DNA from: an uncultured Elusimicrobia bacterium
GTDB taxonomy: Bacteria; Elusimicrobiota; Elusimicrobia; Elusimicrobiales; UBA9959
Assembly: GCA_903873295.1 (NCBI GenBank)
Contig: CAIQNV010000022.1
Location: forward strand, 1-54,660
DNA: 54,660 nt
Reading direction: 5' to 3'
Of this stretch, positions 8,461-16,700 are shown in pieces. Under the pieces are notes generated by a model. That model saw only the letters and a program-made list of their open reading frames with translations, was not told the origin of the DNA and searched no databases. The position numbers were made by a program, and so were the translations under genes. Numbering within the stretch: position 1 is the first letter of the stretch; every line of letters begins with the position of its first letter.

Positions 8461-9240
8461 TTAAGGCGCCTCTTTTCTCACGGACACCGTGAGATCTTCG
8501 ATGAACTTATTGCCGTTTGCCCAGGACAGTGAGGCAAGTTCTTCCGCCGGCCTGCCAAGAATAGCCGCCGCAGCTGAAATAACTTCAACAAGGCCCGCCG
8601 GCCCGGCGCGCCAGCCGGGGGCGTCAGCGTCCGGAGCTTCGGTCTCAAAAAGCAGCCTTTCCGCCGGGACCGCCAGAAGCGCGCGGCGCAGCTTTTCCCT
8701 TTTCTGGTCGATTATGGCGCCGCTGAAGGAAAAATACGCGCCGAGAGAGGCGAACTCAGCCGCCATCTCGGCCGGGCCGCCGTAAGAGTGGAACATGAAA
8801 GGGCCGGGCTTCTCTTCTTTTATTATTTCAAGCATCCTTCCCCAGGCTTTTACGCAATGCAGGCTGGCAGGCCGGCCCAGTTTTTTGGCCAGCCTAAGCT
8901 GCGCGGTAAAAATGCCTTCCTGCCGCGCGCTGCTGGTGGCGTTCTGTCCGCCGTCCAGGCCTATTTCTCCCACGCCGGAAGGGACTTTCAGCAGAAAACT
9001 TTCCAGCCCTTCAAGCCAGCCGGGCGGGCCCTCCTTAAGAAACCAGGGATGAAGGCCGAAGAAAGGGATGACCCCCTTATTCTCCGCAGCCAGAACCAGC
9101 ACCTGCTCCCAGTCGCCGGGGCTGGTTCCGTTACAAAGCATCAATTCCACCCCGGCCTCCGCGGCCTGGCGCAGAACCTCGGATAATCTGGTTTTAGGCT
9201 GATAATCCTGAAGATGGTTATGGGCGTCGAAAAGTTTCAT
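8461..9240 (-). CDS. TatD-family metal-dependent hydrolase
   Basis: A 259-aa TIM-barrel metallohydrolase of the TatD family (DNases or phosphoesterases of the amidohydrolase superfamily), probably cytoplasmic. Metal ligands can be placed: HNH (His7, His9), Glu92 in GEIGLD, His128 in SLHCVKAW, His151 in FHSYGG. The family signature near the end is normally ETDxP; here it reads ETEAP, so the usual Asp is Glu201. That may alter metal binding or mark a divergent branch. The N-terminal DAHNHLQDY and the conserved ASLSWANGNKFIEDL end support full length. It is transcribed alone, divergently from the lytic transglycosylase gene; a -10-like TATTATAGCGGTAGGG lies about 50 bases upstream on its strand. 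Confidence 0.88.
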   Translation of the reverse strand: MKLFDAHNHLQDYQPKTRLSEVLRQAAEAGVELMLCNGTSPGDWEQVLVLAAENKGVIPFFGLHPWFLKEGPPGWLEGLESFLLKVPSGVGEIGLDGGQNATSSARQEGIFTAQLRLAKKLGRPASLHCVKAWGRMLEIIKEEKPGPFMFHSYGGPAEMAAEFASLGAYFSFSGAIIDQKREKLRRALLAVPAERLLFETEAPDADAPGWRAGPAGLVEVISAAAAILGRPAEELASLSWANGNKFIEDLTVSVRKEAP

Positions 9241-9393
9241 AAATTATCCGCGGACAGCGCAACATCATCGCTATTTCCCCGCCCTACCGCTATAATACAA
9301 TACTTAAGCGGGCGCCGGGCCGGGACAAAAGGCCTATGCCGCGCTTCCCCTTGTACCCTGTCAGGGAGACGGAATGACTGCTATCCTTTAATC

Positions 9394-10332
9394 ATGAGCA
9401 GAATAACCGCAATATGCGTCGCCTTTCTTCTGGGGTGCGCTGCCGGAACTCCGGAAGCAAGCGCTCAGGGCGCCGCTTTTGCAGACTTGATAGGCATCTC
9501 GGGAAACAGCGCCGAACAGCCTCCCGAACCCCGGGCCGAACCCCGGGACGGCACCCAAACTCAGTTGGTAAAGCAATTCCTTCCGGCAAACAATTCCGAG
9601 CCCGGGTTTGAGTGGCCGTCGTCCAAAGGGATCGGCACGGAGGAATACTTCCTGACCGGGAATACCGCCACTTATCTTAAAACAAATGATCTCCAGTCGG
9701 AATATCTGCAGGAAGGAACCGGGAAATGCTCCCTCGCTCCGAACACTAAATATATGATCTCCGGCGCGCCGGGCTTTGAGGGCGAGCATATAAAAATAAC
9801 GCTCCAGAACCCTTTGCCGGGCTGCGCTGTCACTCAGGGCTTCATCTTCATGGAACATATCGCAGCAACCTCGGCCGGCGGAGCCTGTGAGCTTCCCGTA
9901 GCTGTCCGGGCTTTTCTTGACACTCTGGCCTACGCGGAAGGGACCACCAACCATTATAATTACATTTTCACTTTCGCCACTTTCAAAAACTATGCCGGCC
10001 ACCCCCGGATCAGGAAATGCCAAGGCAGGCTCTGCTCCGACGCGTCCGGCCGCTACCAGTTCCTTTCCGATACCTGGGATCCGCTGGCTGGCGATCTGGG
10101 ACTTAAGGATTTCACCCCGCCCAGCCAGGACAGAGCCGTGATGGAACTAATACGGAGGGACGGAGCTTATAAAGCGGTGGCCGGTTCCGCCGTTTATAAC
10201 AATTTCACCAAAGCCGTCACCAAACTGAATAATATCTGGGCTTCGCTCCCCGGCAGCCCCTACGGCCAGCCCACGCACACCATGGCCTCCCTCTGGAACT
10301 ACTACAAAGTCGCCCTCGCCAAATACCCATAA
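9394..10332 (+). CDS. Lambda R-type lytic transglycosylase (GH104-like), exported
   Basis: A 312-aa exported enzyme whose C-terminal part (residues about 165-312) matches phage lambda endolysin R / glycoside hydrolase family 104, which cleaves peptidoglycan glycan strands as a lytic transglycosylase. Seen: VRAFLDTLAYAEGTTN with the catalytic Glu182, SGRYQFLSDTWD, DLGLKDFTPPSQD, and NIWASLPGSPYGQ. The first 25 residues are a signal sequence with a possible lipobox FLLGC (Cys15), so it may be a lipoprotein; SPI cleavage after EASAQ is the alternative. Residues 30-160 are a Pro/Glu-rich linker and an unrecognised domain with paired cysteines. There is no holin, Rz or other phage gene nearby, so it acts as a cellular or offensive muralytic enzyme rather than in phage lysis. 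Upstream in-frame codons back to 9214 are non-coding. Confidence 0.85.
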   Translation: MSRITAICVAFLLGCAAGTPEASAQGAAFADLIGISGNSAEQPPEPRAEPRDGTQTQLVKQFLPANNSEPGFEWPSSKGIGTEEYFLTGNTATYLKTNDLQSEYLQEGTGKCSLAPNTKYMISGAPGFEGEHIKITLQNPLPGCAVTQGFIFMEHIAATSAGGACELPVAVRAFLDTLAYAEGTTNHYNYIFTFATFKNYAGHPRIRKCQGRLCSDASGRYQFLSDTWDPLAGDLGLKDFTPPSQDRAVMELIRRDGAYKAVAGSAVYNNFTKAVTKLNNIWASLPGSPYGQPTHTMASLWNYYKVALAKYP

Positions 10333-10429
10333 CCTCCGGTCCGCGTCCTCCAATCCGTGCTTTTGCCTCATGCGGGCTGGCAGGGGGGGGCGGCAATGTT
10401 CTATTATTTGAATTATGGTATGGAGGGTT

Positions 10430-11317
10430 ATGAAAACTATTATTATACTTGCGCTGGTGTCCTGCGGTTCAGGCCTGAGCGCGCAGGAAGTCAGGAACAT
10501 CGCAGTGCACGGGCACCGCGGCAGCCGCGGCACGGTGCCGGAGAATACCCTTCCCGCCTTTGAGGCGGCGCTGATGGCGGAAGCCGACGTGCTCGAGATG
10601 GACATGGGCGTGACGAAGGATAACGTGATAGTCATTTCCCACGAGCCCAATTTAATCGCTGAACGCTGCCTGGATCCGGAAGGGAATAAAATTCAAAAGC
10701 CGGTGCCGATCCGCTCGCTTATGCTTGCCGAACTGAAGAAATACGACTGCGGCTCGCTGGTTAATTCAAAGTTCCCCCGCCAACTGCCTGTGCCGGGCGA
10801 ACGCATTCCCACGCTGGGAGAGGTTTTCGCCATGGTAAAGGCCTCCGGCTACCCGGCCGCGGCCAAAGTAGAATTCAATATAGAGACGAAGATCTTCCCC
10901 GCCGAGCCGGAGCTGTCCCCTTCCCCTACGGATTTCGCCAGGCTGGTGGCCGACACGGTAAAAAAGAACGGCATGGAAAAGCGGACCATAGTGCAGTCCT
11001 TCGACGTGCGCACGCTTAAGGAAATTAAGAGGATTGCCCCGGAAATACGCACTTCCCAGCTGACCTCCGAGGAACTGGCGGACATAGTTCCCGCGCTAAA
11101 GAGCGCGAAGGCCGATATCTGGAGCCCCAATTCCAGGTGGATAACTCCGGAGTCGATAAAAGAAGCTCACGCGGCCGGCATACAGGTGGCGCCGTGGACC
11201 ATTAACACTAAAAAAGAGTGGGACACCGCCATAGCCGCCGGGGTGGACGCGATAATAACCGACTATCCGGCCGATCTGGTGGACTACCTGAAAGAAAAAA
11301 AACTGCGCCGGGAATAA
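10430..11317 (+). CDS. Exported glycerophosphodiester phosphodiesterase
   Basis: A 295-aa GDPD-family enzyme that hydrolyses glycerophosphodiesters to glycerol-3-phosphate and an alcohol. Motifs: HGHRGSRG (His29-Arg30), PENTLPAF, the metal-binding LEMDMGVTKDN (Glu56, Asp58), the catalytic His71 in ISHEP, a mid-domain KVEFNIETK, and the C-terminal PWTINTKKEWDTAIAAGVD and TDYPADL. The N terminus (MKTIIILALVSCGSGLSAQ) is a signal peptide; LVSC could be a lipobox. The start at 10430 has GGAGGG four bases upstream, deciding it over 10415. The length is typical. A run of eight G at 10383-10390 lies about 40 bases upstream of the start. An extracytoplasmic location suggests phosphate, glycerol or lipid scavenging. 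Confidence 0.9.
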   Translation: MKTIIILALVSCGSGLSAQEVRNIAVHGHRGSRGTVPENTLPAFEAALMAEADVLEMDMGVTKDNVIVISHEPNLIAERCLDPEGNKIQKPVPIRSLMLAELKKYDCGSLVNSKFPRQLPVPGERIPTLGEVFAMVKASGYPAAAKVEFNIETKIFPAEPELSPSPTDFARLVADTVKKNGMEKRTIVQSFDVRTLKEIKRIAPEIRTSQLTSEELADIVPALKSAKADIWSPNSRWITPESIKEAHAAGIQVAPWTINTKKEWDTAIAAGVDAIITDYPADLVDYLKEKKLRRE

Positions 11318-11338
11318 GGCTTCAGAAGAAGCGGTTTT

Positions 11339-11599
11339 TTGCAGGACAGCTGCGGAGGCTTTACCGCAGCGGACCGCGCCGAAGGTAATTATATGCTAGA
11401 GAAAACCGGCAATATAACGGACTTACGCGAAGGGTTTGTAAACGTCACGGGCGCCCTGAAAGATTATGACCGGGTAGCCAGGCTCACTGAAATAAAAGTC
11501 CCCGCGCTTTTCACCTGCGGGCAGTTCGCGGACACTGATATTTCACCGGCTGATTTACGGGCGAAAACGCAGAACGCTTGGAGGGAACATGGTACATAA
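11339..11599 (+). pseudogene. Remnant of a proline iminopeptidase-like alpha/beta hydrolase
   Basis: An 86-codon open frame in which only the middle is recognisable: VTGALKDYDRVARLTEIKVPALFTCGQFADTD resembles the lid and 'LKDYDRTxRLxEIKVPTLFTCGxxDE' segment of proline iminopeptidases (S33). The nucleophile elbow and catalytic His regions of a normal protein of roughly 300 aa are absent, and the frame runs into the start of yjbQ (overlap at 11589-11599). It therefore looks like a deleted gene, perhaps kept because its end carries the ribosome site GGAGGG of the next gene. No start codon is assigned with confidence (ATG at 11393 is possible). Confidence 0.6.
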
Positions 11600-11987
11600 A
11601 TTCAAAGTTAAAACTTCGGCGAAATCGGAGATGGCCGACATAAGCCGCGAGGTCAAGGGCATCGTCAGAGAGAACGGTGTGGAGAGCGGGGTCTGCCATA
11701 TCTTCTCGCCGCATACTACCTGCGGGCTGGCCATAAACGAGAACGCCGACCCCGACGTGAAGCGCGACATTATCGCCAAACTCAACGAGAGCGTGCCGGA
11801 GAATTTCCCCTACCGCCACTCCGAGGGCAATTCCCCGGCCCACATAAAATCTATCCTCGTGGGGCCTTCGCTCACCGTTTTCATCGAGGGCGGCGCCCTT
11901 CTGCTGGGAACCTGGCAGGGAATATACCTATGCGAATACGACGGCCCGCGCAAGCGCGAGGTCTGGGTAAAGATCGTTAAGACGTAA
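11589..11987 (+). CDS. YjbQ-family (UPF0047) protein
   Basis: A 132-aa cytoplasmic protein of the YjbQ/UPF0047 family, annotated in databases as secondary thiamine-phosphate synthase; the physiological role is unsettled. Family marks seen: SREVKGIVRENGV, the FSPHTTCGLAINENADPDV block, HSEGNSPAHIKS, and the ending LLLGTWQGIYLCEYDGPR. The histidines in HTT and HSEGNSPAH are the conserved likely metal or active-site residues. Full family length. The start ATG at 11589 has GGAGGG four bases upstream, within the end of the preceding pseudogene. Confidence 0.9.
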   Translation: MVHKFKVKTSAKSEMADISREVKGIVRENGVESGVCHIFSPHTTCGLAINENADPDVKRDIIAKLNESVPENFPYRHSEGNSPAHIKSILVGPSLTVFIEGGALLLGTWQGIYLCEYDGPRKREVWVKIVKT

Positions 11988-12052
11988 AGAACTTAAAGCC
12001 CGCATCGGGGTGAATCCTGTGTTTTGTACAATGTTCTAAACGAGGCAAAAAT

Positions 12053-13519
12053 ATGAATAAAGCATTATCTGTTCTGTTATTACTTTCCCTGGCCGCCTGC
12101 GGCCGGGGGCCGGAAGCTCCCGGCTCCGGAAATTCCGGGAAAGCGTTTTCCACGGACGGAAAAACCGTAACGGTTTACACTACCGCGCGCGACAGCAAAA
12201 GCCGTATGCAGGCTACCGCCACGCTGTCTTTTACCGCGCACGGCCTGCCGGTGGAGAAGGAAGTTTATGTTTTTGTCGATCCCACTAAAAGTTTTCAGAC
12301 TTTTTTCGGCATAGGCGGCGCTATAACCGACGCCTCGGCCGAGACCTTCGCTAAATTACCCGGGACCGCGCAGCAGGAGTTGCTGAAAGCTTATTACGAT
12401 CCGCAAAGCGGCATCGGCTATTCGCTGGCCAGGACCAATATTCACAGCTGCGATTTCAGCAGCGGCAGCTACACCTATGTCGCCGAAGGGGACAAGGAGC
12501 TGAAAACTTTCTCCGTCGAGCATGACAGGCAGTTCCGCCTTCCCTTGATCAAGAAAGCCATCGAAGCCGCCGGCGGAAAACTGCCGCTGTTCGCCAGCCC
12601 CTGGAGCCCCCCCGCCTGGATGAAGGACAATAACAATATGCTGCAGGGCGGCAAGCTTAAGCCGGAATTTTACCAGGCCTGGGCCGATTATTACGCCAAG
12701 TTCATAAAGGCCTACGAGCAGGAAGGCGTGCCGGTCTGGGGGATCTCGCTGCAGAACGAGCCTATGGCGACGCAGCGCTGGGAATCCTGCATCTACAGCG
12801 CCGAAGATGAACGAGATTTCCTGAAGAACAACCTCGGCCCCACGCTTAAAAGAGAGGGCCTGGGCGGCAAAAAAATAATCGTCTGGGACCATAACCGCGA
12901 TCTGCTCTACCAGCGTGCTAATACGCTGTTAAGCGACCCCGAAGCCGCCAAATATGCCTGGGGCGTGGGTTTCCACTGGTACGAGGACTGGAGCGGCGGC
13001 GAGCAGATGTATGAGAACGTAAAGCGGGTGACTGAAAAGTTCCCGGGCAGCAACATCATGTGCACCGAGGCGTGCAACGGCCCCTTCAGCATGAAGCAGC
13101 TCAATGACTGGAAATGGGGCGAGCGGTACGGCAGGGCCATGATCAACGATTTCAACAACGGCTCCGTCGCCTGGACCGACTGGAATATCCTGCTGGACGA
13201 GGTCGGCGGCCCCAACCATGTTAAGAACTTCTGTTTCGCGCCCGTGCACGGCGACACAAAGTCGGGCAAGCTCATTTACACCAGCGCCTTCTATTACATA
13301 GGGCATTTCTCCAAATATATCCGGCCGGGCGCCAGAAGAATTACAAGCTCCTCGAGCAGAAGCCCTCTTCTGACCACCGCTTTCCTCAATACGGACGGCA
13401 CGATAGCCGTGGTGGTAATGAACCAGGGCGACAAGAAGATCTCTTACAATCTCTGGCTGAACGGCAAAGCCGCCGCGGTAACCAGTCTGCCGCATTCCAT
13501 CGCCACGCTGGTCTTCTGA
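12053..13519 (+). CDS. Glycoside hydrolase family 30 lipoprotein (glucosylceramidase-like)
   Basis: A 488-aa retaining beta-glycosidase related to human glucocerebrosidase and bacterial GH30. Lipobox LAAC with Cys16 predicts a lipid-anchored enzyme. Sequence marks: TFFGIGGAITDASAETF, SLARTNIHSCDFSS, LFASPWSPPAWMK, the acid/base Glu236 in SLQNEP, GVGFHWYEDW, and the nucleophile Glu339 in MCTEACNG. The C-terminal 80 residues (RRITSSSSRSPLLTTAFL...) form the usual beta-sandwich. Substrates of the family are glucosylceramide or beta-1,6/xylan-type glucans; this one cannot be assigned. The start has GAGG nine bases upstream and a TTTTGTACAAT promoter-like stretch near 12022. A strong hairpin follows at 13526. 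Confidence 0.92.
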   Translation: MNKALSVLLLLSLAACGRGPEAPGSGNSGKAFSTDGKTVTVYTTARDSKSRMQATATLSFTAHGLPVEKEVYVFVDPTKSFQTFFGIGGAITDASAETFAKLPGTAQQELLKAYYDPQSGIGYSLARTNIHSCDFSSGSYTYVAEGDKELKTFSVEHDRQFRLPLIKKAIEAAGGKLPLFASPWSPPAWMKDNNNMLQGGKLKPEFYQAWADYYAKFIKAYEQEGVPVWGISLQNEPMATQRWESCIYSAEDERDFLKNNLGPTLKREGLGGKKIIVWDHNRDLLYQRANTLLSDPEAAKYAWGVGFHWYEDWSGGEQMYENVKRVTEKFPGSNIMCTEACNGPFSMKQLNDWKWGERYGRAMINDFNNGSVAWTDWNILLDEVGGPNHVKNFCFAPVHGDTKSGKLIYTSAFYYIGHFSKYIRPGARRITSSSSRSPLLTTAFLNTDGTIAVVVMNQGDKKISYNLWLNGKAAAVTSLPHSIATLVF

Positions 13520-13525
13520 ACTGAC

Positions 13526-13561
13526 GGCCGGGGAACGCCCGAAAGGTCCCGTTTCCCGGCC
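13526..13561 (+). terminator. Hairpin after the GH30 gene
   Basis: A 12-bp stem (13526-13537 with 13550-13561, one G-U pair) and a 12-base loop begin seven bases after the GH30 stop, followed by a pyrimidine-rich CTCTCTTT rather than a pure T run. Likely a transcription end or mRNA 3' protection. Confidence 0.5.
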
Positions 13562-13621
13562 TCAGCCCCTCTCTTTACCGTACAAGCCGCGCATAAACAC
13601 TTTAACAGCACTTTAAAAGTA

Positions 13622-13664
13622 TTCGATATTCCTTCGGGATTCATTCCTGAATATCGTATACACT
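13622..13664 (+). promoter_or_regulatory. Conserved fibre-gene promoter element (copy 2)
   Basis: TTCG (13622-13625), three variable bases, TTCCTTCGGGATTC (13629-13642), 16 bases, then TACACT (13659-13664). It matches copies upstream of 7424 and 48916 in sequence, spacing and orientation. A second -10-like TATACT follows at 13664-13669. Start of transcription near 13671 would leave a leader of about 96 bases. Confidence 0.65.
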
Positions 13665-13766
13665 ATACTGATATATCCGCAGGCTTTGACCGCGGAGAAA
13701 TCACGGGAAGACCTGCGGTCTGAACCTTTCTGAAGGAAAGCTTCGGGCTGAGGGACTTTTTACCTT

Positions 13767-16700
13767 ATGCGTTTTATTAAGGGCTTATTGTTTTCAGCGC
13801 TTTTGGCCCCCCTTTTTCCGGGGGCGCCGCTCCGTGCCGCTGAATTCGAAGTTCTAGACAGATTTTCAGTGGACGGCTACACCGTACTCAGGGGCTCGGC
13901 GGATATTCCCGGCGGCAGTTTCGCCGTAGGCGGGTCCACTTTTGTCGTTCAGCGCGGAAAAATCGGCATCGGCACCGCCAGCCCTTCGGCTTTGCTGCAT
14001 ATTTCTTCGGCCTCCGCTTCCGCCGCGCAGGATATGCTGAAGGTCGCGACAGGCACGATAAACGCCGACGTCTTTGTGATAAAAGGGAACGGCAATGTCG
14101 GCATCGGCGCGCCGAATCCGGCCGCGAAGCTTGAAGTCGCCGGCGGCAGCGTTACGATCCGCGGCAGCGACAGCAACAGCGCGATAGCGGGGTTCACGGA
14201 CGCGGGCGGGAATTACAAAGTAGTGATCTCGACCTCCGGCAATATGGACGTGGCCGGCGGGATCAAAGTAGGGACCTTCGCGGCGAACTGCGCGCCGGAG
14301 CTGGCCGGCACGCTGCGCTGGGCGGCCGGACACATTGCCGTCTGCAACGGATCGGACTGGAGACAGCTCGACAATCAGCCGCCGCCCACGATCTCGGCGA
14401 TCAGCCCGGATAACGGGCCGGTCTCCGGCGGAACGGCGGTCACGATCACCGGCACCGGGTTTGTCCCGGGCCCCGAGCTGCTCATAAACGGCCTCGCCGC
14501 GACCGCCGTCTCGGTCGTCTCGGTCACGCAGATCACGGCCGTCACTCCGGCCTCCCCCGTCGGCGCAAAAATAGTAAAGCTGACGAATCCGGACGGGCAG
14601 AATATCTCGGCCGCTTTCACTTACAATCCGCTTCCCACCATCTCGCCCGTAAGCCCGGACAACGGGCGCATCACCGGCGGGAACGCTCTTACCGTTACCG
14701 GAAGCGAATTCGTAAACGGGGCGACCGTGAAAATAGATAATACCGCCGCCTCCAATGTGACGTGGATCTCCGCCTCCGAGCTCAGGGCGGTAACCCCCGC
14801 GGGGGCCTCGCCCGGACTCAAAGATGTCAAGGTCACCAACCCAGACGGAGGCTTCATCGTGCTTTCCAGCGGGTTCAGATACAATCCTCTTCCCGTTTTC
14901 TCGGCCATGAGCCCGAACAACGGGGTCGTCACCGGCGGGAACGCCGTTACCATCACCGGCAGCGGTTTTCTCGCCGGGGCGGCCGTGACGATCGGGGGCG
15001 CTAGCGCCGGCGGGGCGTTCGTTAGCGCCGGTCAGCTGACGGCGACCACCCCGGCGGGCCCGGCCGGGCTCCAGAGCGCGACGGTTACAAACCCCGACGG
15101 AGGCTCCGCCTCGCTGGCCGGCGGGTTTACTTACAATCCGCTTCCGACCATCTCGGGCGTAAGCCCGGCTTCAGGGCCGCAGGGAACGGTTATCACGATC
15201 ACGGGGACCGGCTTCGCGGCCGACGTGGCGAACGTAACGGTAGGAGGAACGGCGGCTGCCATTCTCACCAAGACTAGCTCGCAGATCACAGCGACCACGC
15301 CGGGAAGCGCCGCTACCGGCGCCAGAAACGTTAAGGTCACCAACCCCGATACCGGCGCGGTGGAGACAACGAATAGTTTCACTTATACGGTTTACGCCAC
15401 AGGCGGCGACATCACCACCTCCGGCCCGTATAGGATCCACACTTTCACACTGGCTACCAGCCCGAAGACTTTTACCGTTCTCACCGACGGTACCGCCGAC
15501 GTCCTGGTGGTCGCCGGCGGCGGCGGCGGCGGAAATGACGTCGGGGGCGGCGGCGGCGCCGGCGGCCTGGTTTATAATTCTGCTTTCGCTATCACCGGAA
15601 GCTATACCGTAAGCGTCGGCGACGGCGGGGCGGGCGCCACGGGCGCCGCAGTAGCTCCTAACGGCGCCAACTCCGCGTTCGGGACTATTACCGCCTACGG
15701 CGGCGGCGGGGGCGGCAGCTGGTCGGGCATCAGCGGCGCCTCCGGCGGCTCCGGCGGCGGCGCTACCAGCAATGTTAACGGCGGCGGCGGCGCGGCCAGT
15801 CCGTCCGGCCAGGGCTATCAGGGCGGAGCGAGCGCGAATAATACCGGTAATGTTAATGAATATAGCGGCGCTTCCGGCGGCGGCGGCGCCGGCCAGCCCG
15901 GCGGCAACGGAGCCGTCAGTTGGAGCGCCGGCTCTTCCGCCTATGGCTATGGCGGAAATGGTTTACCCTACAGCATCGGCGGAGCCTCCCAGTATTATGC
16001 CGGCGGCGGCGGCGCCTCAAGCGACGGCGGCTCCTATTGGAGCACCGGCGGTTTGGGCGGCGGCGGGCGGGGTTCCTCCGTTTCCGCTACGGCTAATGCG
16101 ACAGCCAATACCGGCGGCGGCGGCGGCGGCGGAGGCACGGCCGGCGGAAAGGGCGGCTCCGGCATCGTCATTATCCGCTACCCTATCGACGCGTCCTTCT
16201 ATAGCTCCGCGCCTTCCTTAACGGGCGTAAGCCCGGCCTCCGGCGCGACAAGGGGCGGCTATGTGATCACACTCTCCGGGTCTAATTTCGCCGCGGGCGC
16301 CGCGGTGACGGTCGGAGGGGTCGCGGCGAATGCGACCACCGTTAACAGCGGCCAGATCGTCGCTACCGTTAAGGCGCTGACTTCCGCCGGCGCCCAGAAT
16401 ATCGTGGTTACAAATCCCGGCGGCCAGGCGGGCACGCTAACGGGGCAATTCACGGCGCAAGCCTCCGGCGAAAGCGCGGCGCTCGCGGGCGTGACCTGCA
16501 AAGGACTTAAGACTACGACCGGCGCCTCAATCGGCGACGGGGCGTATTATATCAACCCGGGCGGCGGCGCGTTCCAGACCTATTGCGATATGTCGACCGA
16601 CGGCGGCGGGTGGACCCTGGTCGCCTACGCCGGAGATAATTCCGCCGGGTTCCCGCGCATGGACATAGATGTAGGGACATTTAATTCCCTCAGCCGCTCC

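Noticed and set aside
9394..10332. Prophage remnant around the lambda-R-type enzyme
   Set aside because: No holin, spanin, capsid, tail or integrase genes nearby, and the protein carries its own signal peptide.
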